From NCBI GenBank assembly GCA_036927565.1, contig JAYESD010000005.1:147325196-147389195 (forward strand): a DNA stretch of 64,000 bases. The letters run 5' to 3'. The position numbers were made by a program, and so were the translations under genes. This DNA is from Tuctoria greenei (Eukaryota > Streptophyta > Magnoliopsida > Poales > Poaceae). The notes beneath the pieces were generated by a model, which worked only from the letters and a program-made list of their open reading frames with translations, had not been told where the DNA came from and searched no databases. Below, in pieces: positions 45,297-55,818 of the stretch. Position 1 is the stretch's first letter. Each line of letters starts with the position of its first letter.

Positions 45297-45668
45297 ATGT
45301 CCGGTTTCCCATCTCCTAATAAGGTTTTAGTTCATACTTAAATAGAACTCTAGGTTGCCATGCATGCTTGAATGATTGATTATGTCTCGATATTGATTAT
45401 TCCTAAGTGAACCCGGTTATGGGATTCTAGATTAAGAATCTAAGTATGTTTAGTTTTAACAATGACATCAGAGTTGAGCTAAGTTAATTACTAATCGGAT
45501 TTTAATTTTGTTTAGTTTCGGTTGAGACATACCGTAGTCGTCAAATCAAGCAGTACATAAATGAATGTTTTGATTCATTGCACCCTTTACGTTAGAAGCA
45601 TGAGAAAATAAATACTAAGTTTAGTAATTAAATAGGTAAGTCTAATGTCCCGTGATAAGAGAGAGAAT

Positions 45669-46118
45669 GTTAGCCATATTTGATTTCGGAACTGGTGTGA
45701 GTAACAATGACACCGAGTCCAACTCTCCATGCGGCTTGATCGAGAGTGCAACCGACTACCATTCTATCGAGACCTCTTCTCGCTCGCACTATAAAAACAT
45801 GAGAGCAACCGGGCGTGCTGCACTTTTGCGTCCACGCCCGATGCCCCAATACTCGTAACAACCAATCCTTTAGAAACGCGCAGCAAGGGGAAGGTCTCGC
45901 TGTCATCGCTGACCTTCACTGCATCAGCTAGGTTCAACCTCCAACTCCAGCGAAAGTATGTCCGGTTTCCCATTTCCTAATCAAGTTTTACTTCATGCTT
46001 AAGTAGAACTCTAGATTGTCATGCTTGAATAATGATTGATTATGTCTTGATATTGATTACCCTTAAATGAACCCGGTTATGCTGTTCTTAGATTAAAAAC
46101 TACATATGTTTAGTTCTA
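45669..46118 (+). repeat. Diverged duplicate of the 44976-45457 segment (copy B)
   Basis: Copy B repeats copy A along its whole length, from GTTAGCCATATTTGAT through the TATA region (TATAAAAA at 45790-45797, better than in copy A), the ACTTTTGC(A/G)TCCAC block, TCACTGCATCA and the donor AAGTATGTCCGG, to the TATGTTTAGTT end. The ATG of copy A is not conserved, so the coding start is lost. This is a direct duplication with roughly 690-bp spacing. Confidence 0.6.
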
Positions 46119-47353
46119 CTTGAAATCCATACATCCCCATTTTCATTCTGGAATACTCAGCGGTTGCAGCTGTTCCGTTTTTCTCATATAGTCGGTCTTC
46201 ACTCGCTGACACGTATCACATTCAAATACATGCTAAGCAATCTCACGCTTCATCCGTATCCTCAAGTCTTGATACATTTTATTACTACCCAAATGAATAT
46301 AATATTTAAACAAGTGAGCTTCATTCAAGATTCAAGATTTACTTCCGAAGATCCATATCATAGAGCACTATAATTATATTCTTGAACCATAGAGCGTGAG
46401 ACATATACCTTTGTCTTTCTTTTGAGCGTCAATAATATACCTTTGTCTTTTTTTTGAGCGTCAATAATCTCATCTCGGATTGTAGAAATGAGAGCAAGGA
46501 TTGTAGAAATGAGAGCAAGATTGGAAACCAAATATAAACTCGATTCTTCTATAATTTGTGATGGCCAAGTTATTTCTCCTTCTCGCAATAGTTGTCAATA
46601 GTTGTCATTTAGGACAAGAATTCAATTGAGAGCAAGATTGGAAACCAAATATAAACTCGATTCTTCTATAATTTGTGATGGCCAAGTTATTTCTCCTTCC
46701 CGCAATAGTTATCAATAGTTGTCATTTAGGACAAGAATTCAATTGCCGACAACAGCACTCTGGGATGATCGGAGGGCGGCGGCGGAGAGGAAGCAAACAC
46801 TGTGTTTAGTAGGTAGCAGACATAGGTTTAACTAGTTTTATTTTGGACAATTCTCTTCGGTTTTATTTTTTTTTCAAAATAAACCAAAAAACGATAAAAT
46901 TTCAAAGATGAATAAAGTACTAATTAGTAGGATCTAGTGTACTTTCTTTTCTGTGATGACCGTGCAAGTAACAAGGAGCAAGTCCCGGGGAAAACGACTA
47001 CAAGAAATGGCGGCCATAGTTGGCTATTTCTAGTACTCCTCTGCCTGATTTCCGCCTGATTTCCGAAAGAAATCATGTCACACTTGCACAGTTGCACTCA
47101 CTGCCATGATAATGGACACACTTCATCACTGAGTATTTTTATAACGTAATACTTTTTTTTAATTTTTTCATGGTTTAAAATCAAATCCAGTTGGAAAAGA
47201 ACACATTGGTTAAATTCAACGACGTAAACATTTAAAGCATATACTCTGACTAGTTTATTTTAAATTAACCGGTAACAAATAAAAAATTGAAAAAAGTATA
47301 TTATTTTTTAAAGAAAAACGCCGTTGCAAAAACATATACTATTCATATTTCTC
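46119..47353. other. AT-rich intergenic region
   Basis: No gene is seen. It includes a 117-bp tandem duplication (46511-46744) and a short duplicated ATACCTTTGTCTTT...GAGCGTCAATAAT unit (46404-46467). A gene-poor AT-rich stretch follows, up to the polyadenylation signal of the minus-strand defensin. Confidence 0.5.
46511..46744 (+). repeat. 117-bp tandem direct duplication
   Basis: Two copies (46511-46627 and 46628-46744) starting GAGAGCAAGATTGGAAACC and ending AGAATTCAATT differ at only a few bases, so the duplication is recent compared with its surroundings. Confidence 0.85.
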
Positions 47354-47359
47354 TTTATT
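47354..47359 (-). terminator. Candidate polyadenylation signal of the minus-strand defensin
   Basis: AATAAA on the minus strand, about 190 bp downstream of the stop at 47545. Position and sequence fit, but near-matches are common in AT-rich DNA. Confidence 0.4.
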
Positions 47360-47544
47360 ATTCTCTTGACAAGCCCATCGGTCGATGTAGCTTTAGGACC
47401 GTACATACTACTACAACAGTACCACATCTATTCATCCAATGCAACGACGACAAGCCGTGGCACAGGATGTCGTACAAATACATGTTGCCGCCGTAGTACG
47501 TCGACGTGATCGTATATCCGGCCGGCGAGAGGTGTTACTCGATA

Positions 47545-47887
47545 TTAGCACTGCTTGAAACACTTGCACTGGCGCCTGATGACTCCGTCGCAGTTGCCGC
47601 CGCCCCATCCCTCCTGGATGCACACCTGCGCGCAGTTGCGGTCCGACGCGCAGATGCCCTTGTACCCCGCGCTCCGCTGCCGCCCGCAGACGCGCGCCTC
47701 CGCCGCCGGCGCCGGAACCGCGGTCTCGTCTGCACCAACAACGAGCGCACATACACACACATATATAAACATGCATCACGTATATGCGTGCATGCATATC
47801 TGCACTGCATCAGGGAGAGTAGGGAGGACTCGACGTACGCGCGATGATGAGCAGCAGCAGGAGCAGGGCCGCCTTCCCCGTCCACAT
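47545..47887 (-). CDS. Plant defensin (gamma-thionin), gene 1
   Basis: Secreted antimicrobial defensin of 77 residues in two exons. Exon 1 (47887-47839) encodes the signal peptide MWTGKAALLLLLLIIA. The intron (47838-47730) has GTACGT and TGCAG ends and splits a codon after its first base. Exon 2 (47729-47545) gives a short ETAVPAPAAEA segment, then a mature peptide of 49 residues starting RVCGRQ and ending KCFKQC. Eight cysteines are spaced C-X11-C-X5-C-X3-C-X9-C-X7-C-X-C-X3-C, with the EGWGGGNC gamma-core. This is the gamma-zeathionin type of grasses and likely disrupts microbial membranes or inhibits enzymes. No breaks are seen. It is divergent from the defensin at 48688 and shares its exon structure. 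Confidence 0.93.
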
Positions 47888-48014
47888 GGTTGATTGATAC
47901 CCCACCGTCTACGTGAACCGAGAGTGCTGTCTGCCGCGCTTTTGCTGGCTAGCTAGCTATCTCGCTGGAGTTGTTGTTGGACGATGGGCGATGATGGCCG
48001 GCCTTCACCGCATG

Positions 48015-48020
48015 TATATA
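48015..48020 (-). promoter_or_regulatory. TATA box of defensin gene 1
   Basis: CTATATACATG on the minus strand, about 130 bp upstream of the ATG at 47887. This leaves a short 5' untranslated region, which is usual for plant defensin genes. Confidence 0.55.
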
Positions 48021-48544
48021 GAGACCCTCGGCCGAGACGGTCGGTCCAACGGCCACGTGGAACGCCACGCGGCTATCGAGCCTCCTCAGATCTCTCTAGG
48101 GGAGGTGCGTGCATGCAAAGGATTGTATGTCAGGCCGGTTTCCGGCGACGCGCGCGTACGTGGCCTCCCCGACAGCTTGCATGCGCGCCAGATCGGTTAC
48201 GCGGCGCCCATGCCTGTCTGCCTGCCACTGTCGATCGTCGGCGATGTGCATGCTGCTGGTGTAGCTGATCTTACGGTGGCATGGAGCTTATCGTCAGCTG
48301 AACAAGATGCAAACGTACAGCACAACGTAGCAGTTGAGCTAGTGGATGTGGAATTGTACCCAGGTGGCTGCTCAGACGGGCTGCATGCGCGCCAGGTCAG
48401 TCCGGACAGCACTCACTTCCTTGCCACCACGCATCCTTTGTACAACGTCGTTGTGCCCTGGCGCCGGAGCGGTGGAGCACGCACGCACGGCAGGTGGCAG
48501 CGGCGAGCCGCCACGTGGCCGCCTCGCTCGATGCCTCTCGTCCC

Positions 48545-48552
48545 TATAAGTA
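48545..48552 (+). promoter_or_regulatory. TATA box of defensin gene 2
   Basis: CCCTATAAGTAGCAG, about 140 bp upstream of the ATG at 48688. The following CATCAGTACACATC resembles a transcript start region. Confidence 0.55.
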
Positions 48553-48687
48553 GCAGCTCTGTCTTTCGCCCCTAACCTCATCAGTACACATCGCTGCCGT
48601 TATTTAATTAAACTTTCGTTATCATCGTCATCGTCTAGTACCTGATTAGCCTAGCTGAGGTAGATTAACCACGTATCGCTTGTGACG

Positions 48688-49133
48688 ATGGAGCTCAAGT
48701 CCCGGGCGACGGTGTGCGCTATCCTCCTGATGCTGCTCGTGCTCTCACGTAAGCTGCTGTTGTTGCTGATCAATCTCTCTCTGACTACGTCACTGATGCG
48801 TTTGTGATTCCTCCGTGTTCCGACGACGTCCACAGAGCAAAACTAGTTCAACTCATATGTGTGAGCGTAAAAAATCGAAACCGGAGGTGGTAGCTAGGCT
48901 TATTCCCTCCGGCCAGCGGACTGAGCTGCTTTCGGTTTTGTGTATGTGCAGACGACAACGACGGCGGAGGAGCGAGCGTGGCGGAGGCGCGGGTGTGCAC
49001 GGGGAAGAGCAACCACCACTCGTTTCCCTGCATCTCCGACCGCCTCTGCAGCAACACGTGCACCAAGCAGGAAGGCGGATGGACCGCCGGGTACTGCCAC
49101 TTAAGGGTCTGCACCTGCCAGAAGGCGTGCTAG
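48688..49133 (+). CDS. Plant defensin-like peptide, gene 2
   Basis: 80 residues in two exons. Exon 1 (48688-48748) encodes MELKSRATVCAILLMLLVLS, a signal peptide. The intron (48749-48951, GTAAGC...TGTGCAG) is phase 1, the same position as in gene 1. Exon 2 (48952-49133) encodes DNDGGGASVAEA, then a 47-residue mature part starting RVCTGK and ending CTCQKAC. Eight cysteines are spaced C-X10-C-X5-C-X3-C-X11-C-X4-C-X-C-X3-C. The C4-C5 loop is longer and the C5-C6 loop shorter than in gene 1, as in some legume defensins. It keeps the AEA/RVC junction. No in-frame stops. Likely a secreted antimicrobial or signalling peptide. Confidence 0.92.
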
Positions 49134-49924
49134 CCGGTGCTGCCGTCGCCGGCGAGCTCGCTCTTGTGCGGCGGCTCGATCACCATGGCGGACGGCAAGC
49201 GGCCAGCTGAGCCTGCTCTACCATAGCTGGTAGTGTCCCGGTCGCCTACTGGTCGTCGGCTCTCGTCTTGCTTTACCAGTACAGTATGTACCAAACAATA
49301 ATAACGAAACATCGTGCATACACGGCGACGCACGTTCGCCCGTACGTGTGCTGCAGCTTGCATACGGTGTTGGAATAATGAAACTATACCCACGTCTGGC
49401 GTCGTAAACGTGCCTCCTGATAGTATGTGAAAGAATAATTAATAAATGAAGCTGTCTAAATTTCAGACATGAAATCTGAGAAAATTCATAGCAGCTAATT
49501 ACCAATATTAATTATTAATCTATAAAATTAATCTGTCACCGCGAGTAGAATTCGAAGGATTCCGATTTTATATCTTTTCCGCACCAACTATATAGTGACT
49601 CGAGGCTGTTCGCTTCCTAGCCGTATTTCGTCGTGCCGCTAGTGAGGCGTCACTTTTAAGTGTGGCGGTCGAATTTGGCGCTGCACTTGCGGCGTGAAAA
49701 TACAACGCGGGATGGTCGTGGTTAGTTGGGGCAGTTCACGCTTCAGCGAGAGAAAATGCAAACGAAGCACGTCGCAATTGCTGTGGTTAGTTGGGGCAGT
49801 TCACGCTTCAGCGAGAGACAAAATGCAAACGAAGCACGTCGCAATTGTTGTGGCGAAGCGATCAACGAACCAAACGGTCTCTTAGTCTATGATATGTGAG
49901 ATCAAGGCACATCAAGGCACCTGG
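49134..49924. other. 3' flank of defensin gene 2 up to the second CACTA element
   Basis: No gene is seen. AATAATAA (about 49298) and GGAATAATGAAA (about 49371) are possible polyadenylation signals. A 65-bp tandem duplication lies at 49718-49849. Confidence 0.5.
49718..49849 (+). repeat. 65-bp tandem direct duplication
   Basis: Two nearly identical copies of GTGGTTAGTTGGGGCAGTTCACGC...CACGTCGCAATTG start at 49718 and 49783. They differ by a two-base indel (GAGAGAAAA versus GAGAGACAAAA) and a change or two. Confidence 0.85.
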
Positions 49925-49938
49925 CACTATAGGAATCG
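49925..49938 (+). repeat. Left terminal inverted repeat of the second CACTA element
   Basis: CACTATAGGAATCG, adjoining GACGACGG subterminal repeats. The partner repeat lies outside the window. The three bases before it are TGG. Confidence 0.75.
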
Positions 49939-50572
49939 TAACAATAGACGACGGTCATTTTAATAGACGACGGGATATCGTACGGTGTTTTTTAGCCATC
50001 GTTAATAAGTCGTAATTGACGACGGCTGATCTATAACCGTCGTTTATTACATAAATACGACGGTTGGCCGCCGTATATTAATGTTCGTCTAATCGGGCCC
50101 GTTCTAAGTCGGTAACCACGGATCGTCGTCTATAAGGTGTAATATACGACGGTGGCATTTTACTGTCTATTAGGGATTATTTCTAGCCCGCCAGCGGCTA
50201 AGTCCTCATTTGGCTTTCAGTTTGCGCTCGAGGCTGTTGCTGAGGCTGCCGCCGCTGGTGTTCACTCTCGCCGCGCCGCCGTTGAGGTTCACTGTCGCCG
50301 CCGAGATTCACCGCCCTCCCAGCTGCCTTCTTCCCACCGTGCGCCGTCTCTGGATCCCACCACGCGCCACCGTCTCGCAGCCGCCTTGTCTCCATCGTGT
50401 GCCGCCGCCCCCTCTCCATCCGCCCTATCGGCAGCCCCGTCCCCGCCGGCCCCTCCCGTCGCCTGAGACTACTACCTCGATCGGTTCTGGTGATTCCATA
50501 GTTGGCATCACTGGCTTATTAGGAGAAGAAAGTCTTACACTTTTGTATATATCAGTTTTAGGATCAATCATG

Positions 50573-50993
50573 AATATTTATTAGATCGTGGTAAGATATA
50601 TGTACTGCTAATCTGCTACTTCCACTATGTAGCTCAAGTATGGGTGCGTCGAAGGGAATGAAATTTGTTCTACTTCTTCTAATAGCTTGTGCAGTTGTGA
50701 ACTTTTGGTTGCTGGTTTCAGTTCTGACACCGTACGATTGCAGCTTCATTGCTCACACTGCCGACAAACTCGCAGGACAGTTTAGTCAGCCAATTCTGTA
50801 GCCTTCCCTTGCCATAATCAGAAGTGTTGTTATCAATTACTGACCTAATCAGCTCTGTGTGATCTTCAATGGACTCCTTGTCTCCAGCTTCATTCAGAAT
50901 TAGAGTATCCTCCTTAGATACGGGAACTATGGTCATATCCTCCTCATCAATTCTAAGGCCAATAATGTTCTTCACAAAATCCTGGTAAGTCAA
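50573..50993 (-). pseudogene. Possible captured host-gene fragment inside the CACTA element
   Basis: On the strand opposite to the transposase, 50993-50718 reads NIIGLRIDEEDMTIVPVSKE, then an acidic segment, ELIRSVIDNNTSDYGKG and LQNWLTKLSCEFVGS. A second frame continues SELKPATKSSQLHKLLEEVE to a stop near 50610. Balanced amino-acid composition and a TTACCAG acceptor-like site before it suggest real exon sequence. No family is recognised. Confidence 0.35.
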
Positions 50994-50999
50994 TAATAA

Positions 51000-51993
51000 T
51001 CCAGCACACTATGTAGTTTCTGCTTCTTTATACCATATCTCTTTTGCCTCTGACTCATCCAAGCCTTTGACTGTACCCAGGTCCACAAGAAAATTTTGGA
51101 ATTAGTTAATCATGGAAGTAGTTAATTTTGAAATTGCTAAGCCTGCATGATATTGTCAACTAAAAATCATCCGGATCATAATCCTAAAAATAATTTGTTA
51201 TTCTTAGTGACTAAACACCACTTACTTTTAACTACTATCATGCAGTTTTGTTTTTGATGTCATTAGGCATAACAGTTCTGCTCTTTTCAGTTGTACTGAA
51301 CGTGTAATTGTTTATTAGTTGGTTTGTTTATTAATATGTAAATATACAGGTTTTGGGCTGGGCTGGCCCGGCCCGACCCGGCAAAACACGACACACAATA
51401 AATACTTCGTGCCGTATAGACAGTTGCAGTCGTAATGTATGCGTCGAGACGACACGGAAGCGAACGGCGATGGTGAGGACGTCAATCACCTGCGATTGCG
51501 CAGACGGTGGATCCGGATGTGGAATTGTCATCTAAGACCAACTTTCCTCCTCTTTCTCTCGTTCTTTCCTCTCGTAAATGACTTAACAATGAAAATGAGG
51601 AACGTAACCTATAGCAATGCATCACCCGTTTCGGATCGGCACGTCTCACATGCTATTGGCATGTGAGATGTGAAGGTTCAGAATTGTCCCTTTTTGGACG
51701 GTCTGGGAGTGACCGAGGGGGCGTGGCTTGTGACGAGACGTGGGTCTGGACGAGATTTCGACGACATAACCATGTTGTTCTCTGTTGCACCATTTTCGGG
51801 TGTGCAGTGGGGAGCGGCGGGGTTATGCTGCCGAAATTTCGTTCGGATCCAGATTGTGCGTCCCGTCATGAGCACACTCCGCTCGGTCACTCTTGGATGG
51901 GTTTAGGACCTATCTACCTAATTGTAGGGCCGTGACATAACATAACAATGAAACTAATAATGATTTATCTGCTTTGAAGGTATACCCTCAAAC
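51000..51993. other. Non-coding part of the second CACTA element
   Basis: No gene. It includes a GGGCTGGGCTGGCCCGGCCCGACCCGG patch (51354-51380), and sequence leading to the transposase start, with a TATACCC stretch just before the ATG at 51994. Confidence 0.4.
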
Positions 51994-54187
51994 ATGGCTG
52001 AAGACCGCACTTGGATGTATACTGGTTGGAAAAAGGATGGGAGTCACTCAGAGGAGTGGTTCACCAAGACGGATGCTTTCATACAACGAGCTTTTTCGTT
52101 GTCAAACAACAGCAAGGTGCGGCGCCCATGTATCAATTGTCAGAATGCGAAGTGTTTCGACAAAGTGACATTGACGTTCCACTTGTGTCGAAACGATTTT
52201 ATGCAACGGTATAAGTTGTGGACCTTTCACGGAGAGACACCTTCTCAAGCCGTAGAAGATCGAGATGGGGATGATAGCACTGTAGTCGATAGGATGGACG
52301 AGATGCTTGAAGCCATAAATCCTAAATTGACGGTGGATTCTCCTACAATGGAGGCAAAGGAGTTCTTCGAGCGTCTCAAGACATCAGAACAACCGGTGCA
52401 TGAACACACCAAAGTGACGATCCTCAATTTCATGACTAGATTTATGGCAATTAAGTCTAAGTATTTCTTCTCCAATAATTGCTACAACGACCTCATCAAA
52501 TTGATCAGCGATGTCCTTTCGCAGCCCCATAAATTGCCTAAGGATATGTATCATTCTAAGAAATTGATTTCTGATCTTGGTATGAACTATGAGAAGATTG
52601 ATATGTGTCCAGACCACTGCATGCTTTTCTGGAAAGAGCATGCCAATGACAACAAGTGCTTAAAATGTCATAAGGCGAGATTTGTCAAAGTTATTAATGA
52701 AGACGGTACAAAAGTAATGACTGAAGTTGCACAAAAGCAGCTTTGCTACTTGCCTGTCACACCCAGGTTGAAGCGCTTGTTTCTCTCAAAAAAAAAACAG
52801 CCAGACACATGAGGTGGCACAAAGAAGGTGTACGTGAGAATGACAGAATGATGGTGCACCCGTTCGACGGTGAGGCGTGAAAAGCGCTTGACTGCTTTGA
52901 TCCAAATTTTGCCAATGACGCGAGAAATGTTCGCATCGGGTTGGCAACAGATGGCTTTTCACCGTTCAGTACAAATGCAACACCATACTCTTGTTGGCCC
53001 GTGTTCGCTATTCCATACAATTTACCACCATCTCTTTGTATGAAGTAAGAGTTCATGTTCCTTTTCCTTATTGTACCTGGACCGAATCATCCTGGTTCAC
53101 GACTAAACATGATGTTGGAGCCGTTGATTGAAGAGTTGAAAATGTTATGGATAGGAATTGAAGCGTACAACTGCTACAAAAAACAGAAATTCAACCTTCG
53201 AGCTGCATACTTGTGGTCTGTCCATGATTTCCCAGCTTACAACATGGTTTCTGGCTGGCGCACTCATGGTCGTTTCACATGTCCAATATGTGCTTCGGAC
53301 ACAGAATGTTTTCGTTTAAAGCATGGTGGCAAGATTTGCTACTTTGATTGCCACAGACGTTGGTTACCGCCGAATCACGTATTTAGGCAACAAAGAAATG
53401 CCTTCAGGAAGGACACTGTTGTAAAAAAAGGACCACCACAACATCTAAACGGGTAGGAGATTGTTGAACAGTGGAACAACTTAGTGCCAGATGAAGATCG
53501 TCCAGGATATTTTGTTGGTTACAGAGAGGACCACAATTGGACTCATATATGTGCACTATGGGAGCTACCATATGTTAAGTCCTTAATCTTAATGCATAAC
53601 ATTGAGGTCATGCATCAAGATTGTAATATGGGCGAATGCATCATAAGCACATGCTTCGATGTGATTGGCAGAACAAAAGACAATATAAAGGCTAATAGGG
53701 ATTTGGCAGAGGTTTGTAATTGTCCAACTCTTTAGCTCTGTGAAGCTGGTGGCAAACCGCGTGCTTCTTTTTGTCTTCGACCAAAAGAAAAGAAAGAAGT
53801 CTTTGAGTGGTTGAAAAGTTTGAAATTCCCAGACGGTTATGCTGCTAGCCTAAGACGAGCCGTAAACGTTAAGACTGGAAATCTCACAGGGTTGAAGAGT
53901 CATGATTATCACATAATCATGGAAAGACTACTACCAGTTACATTTCGAGGCTACATTGACGATGCGGTGTGGAAGGTGTTAGCCGAGCTTAGCTACTTTT
54001 ATAGACAGCTTTGTGCTAAAGAAATCACAAGGGGGATGATGGACAAGTTGTAAAGGGAGATACCAGTGCTTTTATGTAAGATGGCAAAAGTTTTCCCTCT
54101 AGGGTTCTTCAATCCAATGCAACATCATCTAATTCATCTTCCATATGAAGCTAAAGTGGGCGGCCCTGTGCAATATAGGTGGATGTA
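51994..54187 (+). pseudogene. TNP2-type transposase of the second CACTA element, truncated
   Basis: The open frame 51994-52812 (272 residues) contains the transposase-associated domain: DRTWMYTGWKKDGSHSEEWF, RPCINCQNAKC, LCRNDFMQRYKLW. The TNP2 region begins with MAIKSKYFFSNNCYNDLIKLI and CPDHCMLFWKEH. A frameshift in an A8 run at about 52790 and stops at 52878, 53046, 53454, 53733 and 54051 follow. LATDGFSPFSTNATPYSCWPVF, YNMVSGWRTHGRFTCPICASD, LPYVKSLILMHNIEVMHQD and LKSHDYHIIMERLLP are still clear. It stops at GGPVQYRWMY where the copia LTR begins. Confidence 0.88.
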
Positions 54188-55804
54188 TGAAAGTTTCCCA
54201 GAGAGGGGGGGGGGTGAATAGGCTAATCGACCTGAAATGACTCAATAAAACAAAATCAATATGTAGGGGGAGGACTAGTCTGGTCCATCTGCAGGGAAAA
54301 CCTAAAAAGGGTTTCTAACAAGTTTTTGTTTGATTCTTGTGATGCAAAATGTGTTAGAATGATTCAGTGAACCTTAAAAAGTTATATAGCAAGTATGAAC
54401 CTAAGGATGACAGCGAAATGAAGATGATGAGTAAAAGACAATAAAGCTAACCCTAGAAGCGATATGCGATAAATGAAAGCGAAGTACACAAGCGACACAC
54501 GGATTTTATCCCGAGGTTCGATCCCACAAAAGGATCTACGTCCCCGTTGACGAGTCCACGAAGGACCGGGTTCAACAACCCTTCCCTCACCAAGTTTACC
54601 ACAAGGGCCTAACTTGGTTCTCCACTATCACAAGGGTGAATACAAGATTCGTTGGGGCTTCTCACAATCTGAGGCTCCCACCACAAATATGATCACAAAT
54701 CACAAAGAACAACTCAAGCCACATATCACAAAGATTCGACAAGTGCAAGAGATCAAACCGAGGGCCTAGAGCGGTGTTCTTCCTCTTCTTTACCTCACCA
54801 AACCCTAATCCACACAAGAATTAGTTTTAGAGGGAACGTAGGCAAGAAGGAGGCTTTCGAAGGCTCAAAGTTTGCTGTGGCGGCGCTAGGGTTTCAAAGT
54901 TATAAAGAGTTGGTTCAAATGAACCCAGAGGTCCTCTATTTATAGAGGAACCAGGCCCATTCTGCTGACCTCAGCAGATGGGCGGACTAGTACGACCTGA
55001 GGCCTGGACTAGTTCGTCCTTTGGGACCACTGACGTCCCTGACAACTGCCACACTGCGCGGCAATCGTCACGCTACCCGCCAAACTTCAAATTCAAACGG
55101 TCACTTCAACACGAACTGGTCCAGTCTAGACCGGACTAGTCCGATCTCACACAGAACCTTTTGTTCCGTGTGAAAACGGACTAGTATGGAGACCATGGAC
55201 TAGTCCGGCCCCCAGGACGGACTGGTCCGGCCTACCAGACTTAGTCGCTGAAGCACCTAACTCTCACCAATCCGGACTAGTCCGATCTCAGTCAGGACCT
55301 CTTGGTCCGGACTAAAACGTACAGATCTGGGGTTTTGGGACTTTGTCCCGAAAACCCACTCCATGACTACCCCGGACTAGTCCGTCCCACTACGGACTAG
55401 TCCAAAGTCAGTCACACCCTTCTGGTCCGCCTGAAAATGGACTAGTCTGGCCAGGAGCGGACTAGTCCGACCACCAGCACGGACTAGTCCAGCCTCTCCT
55501 GCCAGACCACTCTAACACTCTTCTCTCAATAGGTTTTGATCTTTAAACCACTTTGAGCTCCCAACTTGATCTCAATGCACTTTACGCACACATCCTCATA
55601 CATATATGGCTAGTCTAAACTCGACACGCCAGAAACCCTAGTTTCTTCTTTTCGAGTGGACACCGCCGTTTTCATCATTTTCCTTTTTGAGGGTTTGTGA
55701 ATTTACTTGAGTCCACACCTGTGCTTAAGATCACTGAGCTCATTAGTTACTTAATTGTCATCATCAATTATCCAAAACCCACGGGGATCCTAAATGCACT
55801 TTCA
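54188..55804 (-). repeat. 3' LTR of the SIRE-type element
   Basis: 1617 bp, with ends TGAAAGTTTCCC on the plus strand and ...GCACTTTCA, so it is bounded by TGAAAG/CTTTCA. Copies and variants of CGGACTAGTCCG are dense at 54980-55500. A run of ten Gs occurs near 54206. It includes ACCCCAGGGGTTTTC-type and TATAAAGAG/TATAAATAG stretches (minus-strand CTATAAATAG near 54936), a likely TATA box. Confidence 0.85.
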
Positions 55805-55818
55805 ATCTCCCCCTTTTT
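55805..55818 (-). other. Polypurine tract of the SIRE-type element
   Basis: On the minus strand CCAAAAAGGGGGAGAT directly precedes the LTR start TGAAAG, the normal plus-strand primer site. Confidence 0.75.

Larger units (their letters stand above)
47888..48687. promoter_or_regulatory. Shared divergent promoter region of the two defensins
   Basis: An 800-bp GC-rich spacer with a TATA box for each gene at opposite ends. ACGTGG elements (near 48054 and 48513), CATGCATG/TGCATGC motifs and GCGCGC stretches are present. Long open frames here are compositional. Co-regulation is inferred from arrangement only. Confidence 0.5.
49925..54187 (+). mobile_element. CACTA (En/Spm) transposon, left part, interrupted by a copia element
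   Basis: The left end is CACTATAGGAATCG at 49925, followed by subterminal GACGACGG/CCGTCGT units to about 50160, a GC-rich leader, non-coding sequence and a TNP2-type transposase (51994 onward). The transposase is cut at 54187 by the SIRE-type LTR at 54188. The right end is beyond the window. It is a different family from the element at 36526: the end differs (CACTATAGG versus CACTACAAG) and the subterminal unit differs. Confidence 0.85.

Noticed and set aside
47506..47893. Plus-strand ORFs over the first defensin
   Set aside because: Shadows. The minus strand has signal peptide, splice sites and all eight cysteines.
47913..48575. 220-codon plus-strand ORF between the defensins
   Set aside because: It lies in the GC-rich shared promoter region, crosses both TATA boxes and has no recognisable domain.
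50152..50584. Pro/Ala-rich plus-strand ORFs near the second CACTA left end
   Set aside because: GC-rich leader-like composition with no domain; typical of the 5' region of CACTA elements.
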